DNA from: Massilia norwichensis
GTDB lineage: Bacteria > Pseudomonadota > Gammaproteobacteria > Burkholderiales > Burkholderiaceae_D
Direction: 5' to 3'
DNA length: 64,000 bases
Assembly (NCBI RefSeq): GCF_024753245.1
Contig: NZ_JANUGX010000004.1
Location: 1-64,000, forward strand
Shown: piece by piece, positions 33,330-42,279 of the stretch
Layout of the letters: every line of letters begins with the position of its first letter
How positions within the stretch are numbered: position 1 is the stretch's first letter
Made by a program: the position numbers and the translations under genes
Notes under the pieces: generated by a model
What the model was told of the DNA's origin: nothing
Database searches by the model: none
Seen by the model: the letters and a program-made list of their open reading frames with translations, nothing else

Positions 33330-33360
33330 AAAAAAAGCGGCGGACATCGCTGTCCGCCGC
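33329..33360 (-). terminator. Rho-independent terminator of the FtsH-like gene
   Basis: The hairpin 33337-33360 (arms GCGGCGGACA/TGTCCGCCGC) is followed on the minus strand by U8 (33336-33329). It ends the leftward FtsH-like transcript 46 bp after its stop. The U-run overlaps the last bases of the convergent FUSC gene. Confidence 0.88.
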
Positions 33361-33405
33361 CGCAAAGTCCGGGCCGGGCCCGGAACTATCACCAAACTTT
33401 CAACA

Positions 33406-35376
33406 TCAGGCCACGGCTTCCTCGGCCTCGCCGCACAGCTTCAGGCTGGCGTGACGGGCGTGCTGCAGGCCTGCCATCAGGGCTTCCTTGTGCTGCTCCA
33501 GCAGGGCGAACACGGCATCCTTGGACAGCACGTACTGGTCGAGCAGCGTGTCCTTGATCGCCACGATCACGTCCTGGTAATCGCGGATCGAATTCAGCGT
33601 GTAGTTGTACAGCTCATCCGACTTTTCCTCGACCTGGCGCAGGGTGTGCTCGCCCGAGGCGTCGTTGCCCATCTGGCTGTAGTCGATCTTGGCGCGCGAG
33701 TACATCGACAGACGGCCCACCATCAGGTTCAGCATCTTGGTGATCTTCTCGATGTCGTTCTGGCTGCCGACCGAGATGCCGCGGGCGCCGTAGAACAGCT
33801 CTTCCGCCGCCACGCCGCCGTACAGGCCGATCACGTCGCGCTCCAGCTCTTCCAGCGTGCGCAGCGACATGTCGTCACCCGATTGCAGGACATAGCCCAG
33901 GGCGCCGATCTTCGACACGGCTTCGGTACTGATTTTCAGCAGGTGCGACTTTTCCTTCACTTCGTCCAGGCTCATGCCGGCGCGCAGGAAGGGGTCGATC
34001 TGCATGAAGAAGTGACCCAGTTCGTGCACGGCGATACGCTCGCGCTGCTTGTGCTTCTCGGCGGTGGTGGCGCGGTCGGTCAGGCCGATGGTCGCACGCT
34101 CGTAGGCACGGAACAGCAGGTCGGTGTTGATGATGACCTTTTCCTGGATCGACAGCATCGATGCGCGCTCGACCACGGATTCCAGCAGCGCCGGGCTCAG
34201 GTTCTGGGTGATCTCGGCCACCTGGTCGAGGTCGAGGTCGTTCCAGTCCACCAGGCCTTCCTTTTTGCGCGACAGGAAGCTGCGCAGCAGTTCGCGGCGC
34301 TCGGCCTTGTTCGGCAGGCGGAAGTTGATCTTCACCGAGAAGCGGCGCAGCATCGCTTCGTCCATCTCGGTCGAGGCATCGTCGAAGTTCGAGGCGACCA
34401 CCCAGATCACGCCCTGGCCCTTGTCGCTCTTCACGCCGTCCAGCAGGCCCAGCAGAGTGTTGGCGGTGTCGTCTTCCCATTTCTTTTCGCTGCGGCCGCG
34501 CGGCATGAACAGGCTCTGGGCTTCATCCAGGAAGATGATGCAGCGGCCCTTGCTCGATGCTTTGCGGTACAGGGCGTTCAGCGCCTTCGAACCACCGCCG
34601 ACGTAGCCTGATTCCAGGGCCGAGCCCGAGGCCTGGATCAGCGGGATGTCGAGGCGCTTGGCCAGGTAGCCGACCAGCTTGGTCTTACCGGTACCGGCAG
34701 GACCGGTCAGCATGACGTTGAAGGGCTTGTCGATGTTGTGCTCTTTGTACAACTCGCGGTTGCGGATCATGTCTTCCAGGTGCAGCACTTCCTGCTTGAT
34801 GTCTTCCATGCCGATCAGGTCGTCGAGCGAGCCTTTCAGCTTGTCCGGCGAGATCAGCTGGGCGCCGCCGGCATTCATGCCCGGGATGCCGAACTTCAGG
34901 GCGTACAGGATCAGGACCAGCACAGTCAGGTCGAGCGCATGGCGCTTCATGAAGGAGATAACGTCGGCAGCGAAGCCTTCGTTCTCGTCCTGCAGGACGG
35001 CCTTGTGCGAGCTCAGGTAGTCTTCCTTGGCGATCGAGTAAGGGATCGCGTTCTTCAGCAGGACTTCACGCTCCAGCGACAGGTGGGAGGTACTCGGCAC
35101 CTTCACCACGTGCAGTTGCGGCGCGCCCTTGAACTTGTAGATATAGCGCGGCGCATCCGACAGGGGATTCGCGACCAGCAGGTAGTCCAGGCGCTCTTTC
35201 TGCGATGCCAGCTGGGTGATCTCGGAGATGTTCTGCGAGTGCACCACCGGCGACGGGTCCTGCGGGACATCGGCCTTGTAGATGAACCAGCCCACCATCA
35301 TGCCCAGCAACACGGCAGTCAGGATACGGACATAAACATTCTTGAAGGCAATTTGAAGTCGGGCGAAATTGGGCAT
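33406..35376 (-). CDS. FtsH-like membrane AAA+ zinc metalloprotease
   Basis: 656 aa. TM1 is about 17-34, a ~110-aa periplasmic domain follows, TM2 is about 148-164, then the AAA+ module. Walker A is GPAGTGKT (225-232), the pore-loop aromatic is YVG (258-260), Walker B is IIFLDEA (280-286), and arginine-finger-like R344/R345 lie in MLRRF. The peptidase domain has HELGH (451-455) and a possible third zinc ligand D541 in QNDIEKIT. The architecture is FtsH-like but the sequence is clearly divergent from the housekeeping enzyme: shortened AAA linker, HELGH instead of HEAGH, no FtsH SRH signature GRFDRQV. It is a lone gene with an AT-rich upstream region and its own terminator. Substrates unknown. 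A specialised membrane-protein quality-control role is inferred. Confidence 0.82.
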   Translation of the reverse strand: MPNFARLQIAFKNVYVRILTAVLLGMMVGWFIYKADVPQDPSPVVHSQNISEITQLASQKERLDYLLVANPLSDAPRYIYKFKGAPQLHVVKVPSTSHLSLEREVLLKNAIPYSIAKEDYLSSHKAVLQDENEGFAADVISFMKRHALDLTVLVLILYALKFGIPGMNAGGAQLISPDKLKGSLDDLIGMEDIKQEVLHLEDMIRNRELYKEHNIDKPFNVMLTGPAGTGKTKLVGYLAKRLDIPLIQASGSALESGYVGGGSKALNALYRKASSKGRCIIFLDEAQSLFMPRGRSEKKWEDDTANTLLGLLDGVKSDKGQGVIWVVASNFDDASTEMDEAMLRRFSVKINFRLPNKAERRELLRSFLSRKKEGLVDWNDLDLDQVAEITQNLSPALLESVVERASMLSIQEKVIINTDLLFRAYERATIGLTDRATTAEKHKQRERIAVHELGHFFMQIDPFLRAGMSLDEVKEKSHLLKISTEAVSKIGALGYVLQSGDDMSLRTLEELERDVIGLYGGVAAEELFYGARGISVGSQNDIEKITKMLNLMVGRLSMYSRAKIDYSQMGNDASGEHTLRQVEEKSDELYNYTLNSIRDYQDVIVAIKDTLLDQYVLSKDAVFALLEQHKEALMAGLQHARHASLKLCGEAEEAVA

Positions 35377-35862
35377 GTATCAGTACTCTTTAATCCGAAG
35401 GTGCTTCACGACGTAGATATTGCGTGCCTTCCGAAGTGCCGATTCGACGCGAAAGGCGGCGGTGCATGGGACCGCTTTTTGATGCAAACGTAGGCGTCTG
35501 CTATTGTTTTGATGCCCGAAGGCAATGGGGATATGGAGACTATACCCCCAAAGAAAAGACAGGTGTATACCGTGCGCTGAAAAAATTTTGAGACACAACA
35601 CAGCTGATCAAATTGATACCGATTTTCTTTATGATTTCAATAAGTTAGCTGGACAAACCGCAAAGTTTTCTCTCTTATTTGTACATTAAACAAGTAATCA
35701 AGAGATAATAATTATTATTGAGATAATTAGAAAAAATATATTTTCAGCAGCTTTAGGGAAACAGGTAACAAGACGTAACGAGCGCAATCCGTATCGCTTT
35801 TTTGCTATGCTGGATTGGTACCCGGATGCAGTCTCCGCGGTGGACATTTGGAAGGAATGACC
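35377..35862. other. 486-bp AT-rich intergenic region
   Basis: This is among the most AT-rich stretches in the window, especially 35580-35750 with runs such as AATAATTATTATTGAG. It separates the FtsH-like gene (leftward) from the PEP-CTERM gene (rightward). No ORF in it has a protein-like pattern. For the rightward gene a -10-like TATGCT lies near 35804. The composition is what H-NS-type proteins bind, and an H-NS homologue is encoded at 58270 (inference). Confidence 0.55.
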
Positions 35863-36126
35863 GTGAAACGAACCATTCTTGCTGCAACGCTCACTCTGCT
35901 CATCGGCAGTGCCGCCCAGGCCGCCGTGATCGACCTCGAAACGACCCACGCCATCCGCAGCCATCGCATTGCCGATATCGCGACGGTTGCGCGTACCGAA
36001 GTGGTGACACCGCCCTCGCCTTCGATGTCCGAGCTGCCGGAACCGGAAGTGTTTGCGATGATGCTGGTGGGCCTGATCCTGATCGGTTACCGCGCGAGCC
36101 GCGACAGCAGCGAAAAGTTCAAGTGA
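35863..36126 (+). CDS. Mini PEP-CTERM sorting-domain protein
   Basis: 87 aa. The GTG at 35863 is preferred because the GAAGGA Shine-Dalgarno (35851-35856) is 6 nt away, while the ATG at 35857 touches it. The signal peptide is 1-21 (MKRTILAATLTLLIGSAAQA). A ~37-aa mature spacer follows, then PEP (P59-E60-P61), a TM helix about 63-76 (VFAMMLVGLILIGY) and a basic residue, the C-terminal signal recognised by exosortase. Processing would leave a secreted or surface product of only ~38-40 aa. No exosortase gene lies in the window. A hairpin follows at 36152. Confidence 0.72.
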   Translation: MKRTILAATLTLLIGSAAQAAVIDLETTHAIRSHRIADIATVARTEVVTPPSPSMSELPEPEVFAMMLVGLILIGYRASRDSSEKFK

Positions 36127-36151
36127 TCCTGAGCGGAGGGGAAAAAAGTAG

Positions 36152-36170
36152 ACGGCGCCAATGGCGCCGT
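36152..36170 (+). terminator. Hairpin after the PEP-CTERM gene
   Basis: Arms ACGGCGCC/GGCGCCGT with a 3-nt loop, 25 bp past the stop. The tail is TGTCGTTT, only moderately U-rich, so termination strength is uncertain. Confidence 0.5.
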
Positions 36171-36218
36171 TGTCGTTTGCAGTGCCGCTTGTTTCTTATA
36201 TGGGGACCGGATGCCCGC

Positions 36219-36788
36219 TTACAAGGGCGCAGTGCACAACGCGTGCAGCTTGAGCAGGGTCGCCCAATTGCGCGAGGTCGTGGAATCGCCCAGCTGCTTG
36301 CCGAGCGCAGCCGCGGCGGCGCTATCGAGGATACCGTCCGGGCACCAGACGTAGGCGGCGCGCTGGCCCAGCGCAGTGGCGCCGGTTTGCCATTCCTGGC
36401 CGCACAGCCCTTCGAGCGCCTGGCGTGCCTGCGGGCTTGAATGCGGGCTCGACAGGATGAAGGCCAGCAGGCGCGAATGGTCGCCGGCCTGGTCGAGCAA
36501 GGGATTGCCGGCGATGACCTCGGCGAGTTCAAAGGCATCGAGCACCAGCACGCGTGCAGCCACGCCCAGCTTGAGCACCAGCGCTTCTTCGATCTGCGTG
36601 GCGACCTCGTCCTGCGGCTTGACCGGGCCGCTGAAGACCAGGTTGCCGCTATTCAGGACACTGCGCACATCGTCATAGCCAAGGTCGCCGACCAGCTTGC
36701 GCAGGTCGGCCATGGCGATACGTTTTGCGCGCCCGACATTCACGCCCCTCAGCAGGGCAACGTAGCGTTTGCTTGTCATGGCGCGCAT
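36219..36788 (-). CDS. DUF1697 family protein
   Basis: 189 aa, soluble. The family signature YVALLRGVNVG is followed by KRIAMADLRKLVGDLGYDDV and SVLNSGNLVF. The middle has VLVLDAFELAEVIAGNPL and the end RNWATLLKLHAL. Length is normal. No enzymatic activity is established for the family. The start could be the ATG at 36779 (MTSKRYVALL) instead of 36788. Downstream of the GST gene on the same strand, 44 bp apart. Confidence 0.88.
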   Translation of the reverse strand: MRAMTSKRYVALLRGVNVGRAKRIAMADLRKLVGDLGYDDVRSVLNSGNLVFSGPVKPQDEVATQIEEALVLKLGVAARVLVLDAFELAEVIAGNPLLDQAGDHSRLLAFILSSPHSSPQARQALEGLCGQEWQTGATALGQRAAYVWCPDGILDSAAAAALGKQLGDSTTSRNWATLLKLHALCTAPL

Positions 36789-36832
36789 GGTAGCCTGTCC
36801 GCGCGCTCAGTGGCGCAGCGCAGCACCGGACC

Positions 36833-37441
36833 TCACTTGATCAGGCCTTCGTCGCGCAGCGCCTGCTGCACGGCCGGACGGGCGGCGACGCGCTGGGTGT
36901 AGGCGGCGAGCACCGGCCACGGCGACAGGTCGAATTGTACGAAGTTGGCCCAGCCCAGCACCGTGAACAGGTAGGCGTCGGCCACCGTGAACTGCGAACC
37001 CATCAGGTAGTCGCGGCCTTCCAGCTGGCCGGCGATCCAGCCCAGGCGATTGCCGAGGTGGGTGCGCGCGGTTTCCTTCATGTCTTCGGTCGAGGTCGGA
37101 CGGAACAGCGGGCTGAAGCTCTTGTGCACTTCGGTCGCGATGAAGTTCAGCCATTCGATCAGGCGGTAACGCTCCAGCGTGCCGTTGGCCGGCGCCAGCT
37201 GGCGGTCCGGGGCGAGATCGGCGATGAACTGGAGAATGGCCGGACCTTCTGTCAGCACGGCACCATCCTTCAGTTCCAGGGCCGGCACATAGCCCTTCGA
37301 ATTGATCGCCAGGAAATCGGCGCCGCTTGCCGTCTTGCGCGCGCGGATATCGACGCGCTCGGTCGTGAATTCCAGGCCTGCCTCGATCAGGGCGATGTGG
37401 GAAGCGAGCGAACAGGCGCCCGGGCTGAAATAGAGTTTCAT
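36833..37441 (-). CDS. gst: Glutathione S-transferase (beta-class-like)
   Basis: 202 aa. The N-terminal thioredoxin fold MKLYFSPGACSLASHIALIE has C10 and S11 as in beta-class bacterial GSTs. GYVPALELKDGAVLTEGPAILQFIADLAP is the GSH-binding cis-Pro and E/S region. The C-terminal helical domain has FTVADAYLFTVLGW, the N-cap motif. Cytosolic. Single gene or two-gene unit with the DUF1697 gene. Confidence 0.92.
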   Translation of the reverse strand: MKLYFSPGACSLASHIALIEAGLEFTTERVDIRARKTASGADFLAINSKGYVPALELKDGAVLTEGPAILQFIADLAPDRQLAPANGTLERYRLIEWLNFIATEVHKSFSPLFRPTSTEDMKETARTHLGNRLGWIAGQLEGRDYLMGSQFTVADAYLFTVLGWANFVQFDLSPWPVLAAYTQRVAARPAVQQALRDEGLIK

Positions 37442-37566
37442 GCTTGTCCTATCAAATTGAAACCTGCGGAGAATACAACAGTTCGCCGTGGCTTGCCGGC
37501 CAGGGGGAGCCGTCCACCCGATGCGGATGGTAATATAAATCCGTTAATGAAATGCAAGAGGGAAGT

Positions 37567-37905
37567 ATGAACGGGGCTTACCAGCTGACACCGTTGGCTG
37601 CCGTCGCGCCAGGCATGGTCCTGGGCGAGGTGCTGCGCGACGAGAAGGGCAATGTGCTGCTGGCGCAGGGCGTAGTGCTCACCGAAGGCATGCTGGCATC
37701 GCTGGCACGCCATGGCGTCGAGCTGCTGCCCATCCTCGGCGCCGCCCGCGCCACGCCCGCGATCGCGATCGATCCGGCGCGCGTCCAGGAAAGGCTGGAC
37801 CGGCTGTTCCGCAAGCACGAGCGCGACAACCATGGCGACTGGGCAGCTGGACTGCTGCGCCAGTATATGGAGGATTACCGCCTGGGACGCGAGGTGCAGC
37901 GATGA
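37567..37905 (+). CDS. Small protein resembling the N-terminal domain of HD-GYP regulators
   Basis: 112 aa. The block LAAVAPGMVLGEVLRDEKGNVLLAQGVVLTEGMLASLARHGVELLPI matches the beta-rich PGMVLARDVxxxxGxLLLxxGTxLTEExIxxLxxxGI element that usually precedes HD-GYP domains. Here it stands alone, followed by a charged helix VQERLDRLFRKHE. ATG at 37567 with an AGAGGGA Shine-Dalgarno. Its ATGA overlap with the HDOD gene suggests the two proteins work together, as a split version of a single-chain regulator (inference). Confidence 0.72.
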   Translation: MNGAYQLTPLAAVAPGMVLGEVLRDEKGNVLLAQGVVLTEGMLASLARHGVELLPILGAARATPAIAIDPARVQERLDRLFRKHERDNHGDWAAGLLRQYMEDYRLGREVQR

Positions 37906-38744
37906 GCAGACTGTCGCCCGAACAGCTGGCCGCGAGCGTGCAGGACCTGCCTTCCCTGCCTGCCGTCGTGATGGAGCTGCTGAGCAGCATCGAGCAGGAG
38001 AATATCGATATCTCGGTGCTGGCCAAAAAGGTGTCCTACGATCAGGCCCTGACGGCCAAAACCTTGCGCCTGGCGAATTCGTCCTCTTTCGGCCTGCAGG
38101 TGAAGGTGGCGACGATCCAGCAGGCGATCACCTTCCTGGGCTTTCAAACCACGCGCAACCTGATCACGGCTGCGGCCGTTACCGGCTGCTTCCCGAATGG
38201 CCGGTGCCCGGGCTTCAATGACAAAGCCTTCTGGCGCCATTCGATCGCGACGGCGGCCTGTTCCCGTTCGTTGGCACGGCGTTTGCGCTTCAACCAGGAT
38301 GTCGCCTTCACGGCGGGATTGCTGCACGACATAGGCCGCTTGGTCCTGGTGACCGGCCATCCCCAGGCTTACGGCGAGGTGCTGGCGTGGCGCGGCAGGC
38401 AGGACAGCGAATGGCTGGAAGCCGAGCGCAGCGTGCTGGGCATCGACCATGTCGACGCCGGGGTGGCGCTGGCGGAACACTGGAATTTTTCGGACACGAT
38501 GCGCCAGGCAATCGCGTATCACCACGCACCCGAGACACCGGGCGCGGGATTCCTTGCCGCCATCGTCCATGTGGCCAACGCCGTTGTCCATGCGCTCGAC
38601 CTGACGGGCGAGGAAGATGAACTGGTGCCGGCACTATCCAGCGTGGCCTGGGATGCGATGGGCTTGAACGAAGATGCTTATATGGATCTGTTCCGGGAAA
38701 CGGAACAACAACTGGACGAGATGTCGGCCATCCTGATGACTTGA
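37902..38744 (+). CDS. HDOD domain protein
   Basis: 280 aa. The HDOD core runs about 10-215: VQDLPSLPAVVMELLSSIEQENIDISVLAKKVSYDQALTAKTLRLANSSSFG, then FWRHSIATAACSRSLARRL, and a retained HD motif in FTAGLLHDIGRLVLVTGHP and LGIDHVDAGVALAEHWNF. HDOD proteins are signalling scaffolds in stress response, chemotaxis or motility control and mostly lack phosphodiesterase activity. A short C-terminal helical tail follows. It overlaps the upstream small gene by 4 bp. Confidence 0.87.
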   Translation: MSRLSPEQLAASVQDLPSLPAVVMELLSSIEQENIDISVLAKKVSYDQALTAKTLRLANSSSFGLQVKVATIQQAITFLGFQTTRNLITAAAVTGCFPNGRCPGFNDKAFWRHSIATAACSRSLARRLRFNQDVAFTAGLLHDIGRLVLVTGHPQAYGEVLAWRGRQDSEWLEAERSVLGIDHVDAGVALAEHWNFSDTMRQAIAYHHAPETPGAGFLAAIVHVANAVVHALDLTGEEDELVPALSSVAWDAMGLNEDAYMDLFRETEQQLDEMSAILMT

Positions 38745-38837
38745 AGGGGTGCTCCCCCTGCAGCTCAGGACGGCCTGGAAGTGACGGCAGCGGACGCAAT
38801 CCTGACGGACGCGAACCCGCTGCCGGGTCTGGCCGGA

Positions 38838-38863
38838 GGCATGACAGGACCGGCTGTCATGCC
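38838..38863. repeat. 10-bp-arm hairpin downstream of the 129-aa regulator gene
   Basis: GGCATGACAG (38838-38847) and CTGTCATGCC (38854-38863) flank a 6-nt loop between the convergent HDOD and HTH genes. It has no U-tail on either strand. It could act in RNA stability. Confidence 0.5.
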
Positions 38864-38870
38864 CTCGGCA

Positions 38871-39260
38871 TCAGTGCGCATAGTTGCCGGACTTCGATGC
38901 GTCGCTCTGCTCTTGCGGCTGGGCTTGCGCTTGCTGAGCGGCTTGTGCAGCAGCCTCTTTTGCAGCTTTTTCTTCAGGCTTCGGGCGGCCTTGTGCATCC
39001 GACAGGCGATATTTGGTGCGGCGGTCGCCCATCAGGTCGCGCAGATCGCGGATGCTCATGCCGGTCACTTCGTGCATGCGGATCAGCAGCGAAGCGCCGA
39101 CCGGCAGGCGGTGGTGACGGATCTTGCTGATCACCGGCGGAGCGACTTCCAGCATGCGCGACAGCGCTGCGTCATTCTTCAGTTGCATCTTGCCGAGCAG
39201 AATGTCCAGCAAGTGGTTCGGGTTGTAGCTTTCCTGTGAAGACAGAGCGTGATGTGCCAT
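38871..39260 (-). CDS. Small XRE/Cro-like HTH regulator with low-complexity tail
   Basis: 129 aa. The helix-turn-helix is about 18-72 (LDILLGKMQLKNDAALSRMLEVAPPVISKIRHHRLPVGASLLIRMHEVTGMSIRDLRDLMGDRR), then KYRLSDAQGRPK and an Ala/Gln/Lys-rich disordered tail. The AALSRMLEVAPPVISKIRHHR helix pair is the recognition unit. This arrangement is familiar from Burkholderiales conserved hypotheticals (memory, unchecked). It sits alone with a 539-bp upstream gap. Targets unknown. Confidence 0.8.
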   Translation of the reverse strand: MAHHALSSQESYNPNHLLDILLGKMQLKNDAALSRMLEVAPPVISKIRHHRLPVGASLLIRMHEVTGMSIRDLRDLMGDRRTKYRLSDAQGRPKPEEKAAKEAAAQAAQQAQAQPQEQSDASKSGNYAH

Positions 39261-39799
39261 GATTACCTCGTGAGTGGTTAAAATAGTTCTCTTACGAACT
39301 TTGTTAAAGACTTCGTTTCGTCAACATAAGTTCCCGGATTACGTTACCGAACGATCAATCGACTGCGCGTCGACAACGACCCCGGACCCCGTGCGCTCCC
39401 TAACAGCTTCTTTCACGCACTTGTTTTTCGAACAAATTATCAAACTCATACGGCGAGTTGACACTCGACCTGAGCACGAAAATCATTGATCGAAATCAAG
39501 CTATCGTTGGGAAAGCTTGTCATACAGTCATTTCAGCACATGGTGACAGATTGTGGCGCACGCAAGAGTTTTCTTGAACTTATTTTGCAATTGCCGGTTC
39601 GCAGTAGAGTCCTCCCGGCAATGACAAACATAACAGTTAGCAAGGCGTTTTCAAGATTTAACAATGTAACCGACTGTTTCAAAACATACGGTTAAGAAAT
39701 TAATCATTCTGGGTAGAAGCGAATCGAGCTGCGCACGTCCATTTCCGGGCGTGTTTCCGATTTGCGGTAAACTGGAATTCACTTGTCAAAGCATCAGCC
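39261..39799. other. 539-bp intergenic region between the HTH gene and miaB
   Basis: Lower GC than flanking genes, with no ORF of protein-like composition. It must hold the divergent promoters of the HTH gene and of the miaB operon. For miaB a -10-like TAAACT at 39768-39773 lies 26 bp before the start codon. The HTH gene may be autoregulated here. I see no repeat unit, tRNA or clear terminator. A small RNA cannot be excluded. Confidence 0.5.
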
Positions 39800-41173
39800 A
39801 TGCAGAAAAAAGTATTCATCAAGACCTTCGGTTGCCAAATGAACGAGTACGACTCGGACAAGATGGTGGACGTGCTCGGCGCGGCCGAAGGACTCGTGCG
39901 CACCGATACCCCGGACGACGCCGACGTCATTCTCTTCAATACGTGTTCGGTGCGCGAGAAGGCCCAGGAAAAGGTCTTCTCCGATCTCGGCCGCCTGAAG
40001 GAACTCAAGCGCAACAAGCCGGATCTCGTGATCGGCGTCGGCGGCTGCGTCGCTTCGCAGGAAGGCGAAGCGATCGTCAAGCGCGCGCCCCACGTCGACG
40101 TGGTGTTCGGTCCGCAGACCCTGCACCGGCTGCCGCAGATGATCCAGGCCCGCCGCGCATCCGGCGCCGCCCAGGTCGACATCAGCTTCCCGGAAATCGA
40201 GAAGTTCGACCACCTGCCGCCCGCCAAGGTCGAAGGTCCGGTCGCCTACGTCTCGATCATGGAAGGCTGCAGCAAATATTGCAGCTACTGCGTGGTGCCT
40301 TATACCCGCGGCGAGGAAGTCTCGCGCCGCTTCGAGGACGTGCTGACCGAAGTCGCCGGTCTGGCCGCCCAGGGCGTGAAGGAAATCATGCTGCTGGGCC
40401 AGAACGTGAATGCCTACCGCGGCGTCATGGACAGCGGGGAGATTGCCGACTTCGCGCTGCTGCTCGAATACGTGGCCGAGATCCCCGGCATCGAGCGCCT
40501 GCGCTTCGTCACCAGCCATCCGAAGGAATTCACCCAGCGCCTGATCGACGCCTATGCAAAGATCCCGCAGCTGGTGAACCACCTGTACCTGCCGGTGCAG
40601 CACGGCTCCGACCGCATCCTGCAAGCCATGAAGCGCGGCTACACCGGCCTCGAATACAAATCGATCATCCGCCGCATCAAGGCGGTGCGCCCGAACATCG
40701 CGATCTCGTCCGACTTCATCGTCGGCTTCCCCGGTGAGAGCGACGCCGATTTCGAAGCGATGATGAAACTGGTGGAAGACGTCGGCTTCGATAACAGCTT
40801 CAGCTTCATCTTCAGCAAGCGTCCGGGCACCCCGGCTGCCAACCTCGAAGACGACACCCCGCATGAGGTGAAACTGGCGCGCCTGCAGCGCCTGCAGGCC
40901 CAGATCGACCTGAACACCCGCAAGACCAGCGCCGCGATGGTCGGCTCCGTACAGCGCATCCTCGTCGAGGGCCCATCCAAGAAGCCCCGTAGCGATGGCC
41001 TCCCCGAGCTTGCCGGCCGTACCGAGAACAACCGCGTCGTCAACTTCGTCCCGGGCGAACTCGGCGAGACACTGATCGGCCAACTGGTCGACGTGCGCAT
41101 CACCGAAAGCCTGGATTACACCCTGCGCGGCGACCTGGTCGCCAGCATTGATACGATTGCCAAAGCCAGTTGA
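39800..41173 (+). CDS. miaB: tRNA-2-methylthio-N6-dimethylallyladenosine synthase MiaB
   Basis: A 457-aa radical-SAM methylthiotransferase converting i6A37 to ms2i6A37, the step after MiaA. The N-terminal UPF0004 domain has cluster cysteines C12 (TFGCQMN), [10 protein letters not shown] and GGCVASQEG. The radical-SAM motif is C157-x3-C161-x2-C164 (CSKYCSYC). [10 protein letters not shown], the HYP-like [24 protein letters not shown] region and a C-terminal TRAM domain follow. First gene of the miaB-phoH-ybeY operon. Its TGA overlaps the TTG start of phoH. Confidence 0.96.
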   Translation: MQKKVFIKTFGCQMNEYDSDKMVDVLGAAEGLVRTDTPDDADVILFNTCSVREKAQEKVFSDLGRLKELKRNKPDLVIGVGGCVASQEGEAIVKRAPHVDVVFGPQTLHRLPQMIQARRASGAAQVDISFPEIEKFDHLPPAKVEGPVAYVSIMEGCSKYCSYCVVPYTRGEEVSRRFEDVLTEVAGLAAQGVKEIMLLGQNVNAYRGVMDSGEIADFALLLEYVAEIPGIERLRFVTSHPKEFTQRLIDAYAKIPQLVNHLYLPVQHGSDRILQAMKRGYTGLEYKSIIRRIKAVRPNIAISSDFIVGFPGESDADFEAMMKLVEDVGFDNSFSFIFSKRPGTPAANLEDDTPHEVKLARLQRLQAQIDLNTRKTSAAMVGSVQRILVEGPSKKPRSDGLPELAGRTENNRVVNFVPGELGETLIGQLVDVRITESLDYTLRGDLVASIDTIAKAS

Positions 41174-42279
41174 AAAATCAAACGCCCACCCAGCCTTCGT
41201 ACTTCATCCCCGAGCCGCTCGATAACACGCGGCTCGCCCATCTGTGCGGCCCGCTCGACGAGAACCTGCGCCAGATCTCGGCCGCCCTCGACGTCACCAT
41301 CTTCCGGCGCGGCGAGAAGTTCATCGTCAGCGGCAGCAATGCCGAACGCGCGGTGGAGCTGCTCGAACGCTTCTACGCGGTGGCCAACAAGGTCGTGCCG
41401 ATCGAGGAAGTGCAGCTGGCCCTGGTCGAACAGCGCGCCGGCCTGAAACCGGCGATCGCCGAGGCGCCCGCGGCGCTCGAAGCGAAGAAGGAGCCGGGCG
41501 AAACGGTCAGCGAGGAAAGCGCCGAGCTCGAACGCGACGAGTCCGGCGAATTGGTCAGCCCGATGCTGAAGACCCGCCGCAGCGACCTGCGCGGCCGCAC
41601 CCCGCACCAGATCCAGTACCTGAAGGCGGTGCTGGAACACGACATCAGCTTCGGCATCGGCCCGGCCGGTACCGGCAAGACCTATCTGGCGGTGGCCTGC
41701 GCCGTCGACGCGCTGGAACGCGACGCCGTCAAGCGCATCATCCTGACCCGTCCGGCGGTGGAAGCCGGCGAACGCCTCGGTTTCCTGCCGGGCGACTTCG
41801 CGCAAAAGGTCGATCCCTACCTGCGTCCGCTGTACGACGCGCTGTACGACCTGCTCGGCTTCGACCGCACGCAGAAGCTGTTCGAGAAGCAGGTCATCGA
41901 GATCGCGCCGCTGGCCTTCATGCGCGGCCGCACGCTGAACCATGCCTTCGTGATCCTGGACGAAGCCCAGAACACGACGGTCGAACAGATGAAGATGTTC
42001 CTGACCCGTATCGGCTTCGGCAGCAAGGCCGTGGTCACCGGCGACGTCACCCAGGTCGACCTGCACAAGACCCAGCGCAGCGGCCTGGTCGATGCCATGC
42101 ACGTGCTGAAGGACGTGCGCGGCATCGCGTTCACGCAGTTCTCCAGCGCCGACGTGGTGCGCCACCCGCTGGTGGGCCGTATCGTCGACGCTTACGAAAA
42201 ATCCGCCTCGATGCAGGAGCTTGGTGCCCTGCCTGGCGTAGCCAAACCCACGACCCGAAATGCAAGAAAAAAAGCATAA
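41170..42279 (+). CDS. ybeZ: PhoH-family ATPase (YbeZ)
   Basis: 369 aa. An N-terminal KH-like segment about 20-90 ([30 protein letters not shown]) is followed by the PhoH ATPase domain with Walker [12 protein letters not shown] (164-174), Walker [10 protein letters not shown] and [16 protein letters not shown]. It partners YbeY in ribosome/rRNA quality control. The start codon is TTG at 41170, forming a TTGA overlap with miaB. The end overlaps ybeY by 20 bp. Gene order is as in E. coli miaB-ybeZ-ybeY. Confidence 0.92.
   Translation: MKNQTPTQPSYFIPEPLDNTRLAHLCGPLDENLRQISAALDVTIFRRGEKFIVSGSNAERAVELLERFYAVANKVVPIEEVQLALVEQRAGLKPAIAEAPAALEAKKEPGETVSEESAELERDESGELVSPMLKTRRSDLRGRTPHQIQYLKAVLEHDISFGIGPAGTGKTYLAVACAVDALERDAVKRIILTRPAVEAGERLGFLPGDFAQKVDPYLRPLYDALYDLLGFDRTQKLFEKQVIEIAPLAFMRGRTLNHAFVILDEAQNTTVEQMKMFLTRIGFGSKAVVTGDVTQVDLHKTQRSGLVDAMHVLKDVRGIAFTQFSSADVVRHPLVGRIVDAYEKSASMQELGALPGVAKPTTRNARKKA

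Noticed and set aside
39274..39695. Two small rightward ORFs (71 and 69 codons) in the miaB upstream gap
   Set aside because: They lack Shine-Dalgarno sites and show no coding bias or family resemblance.
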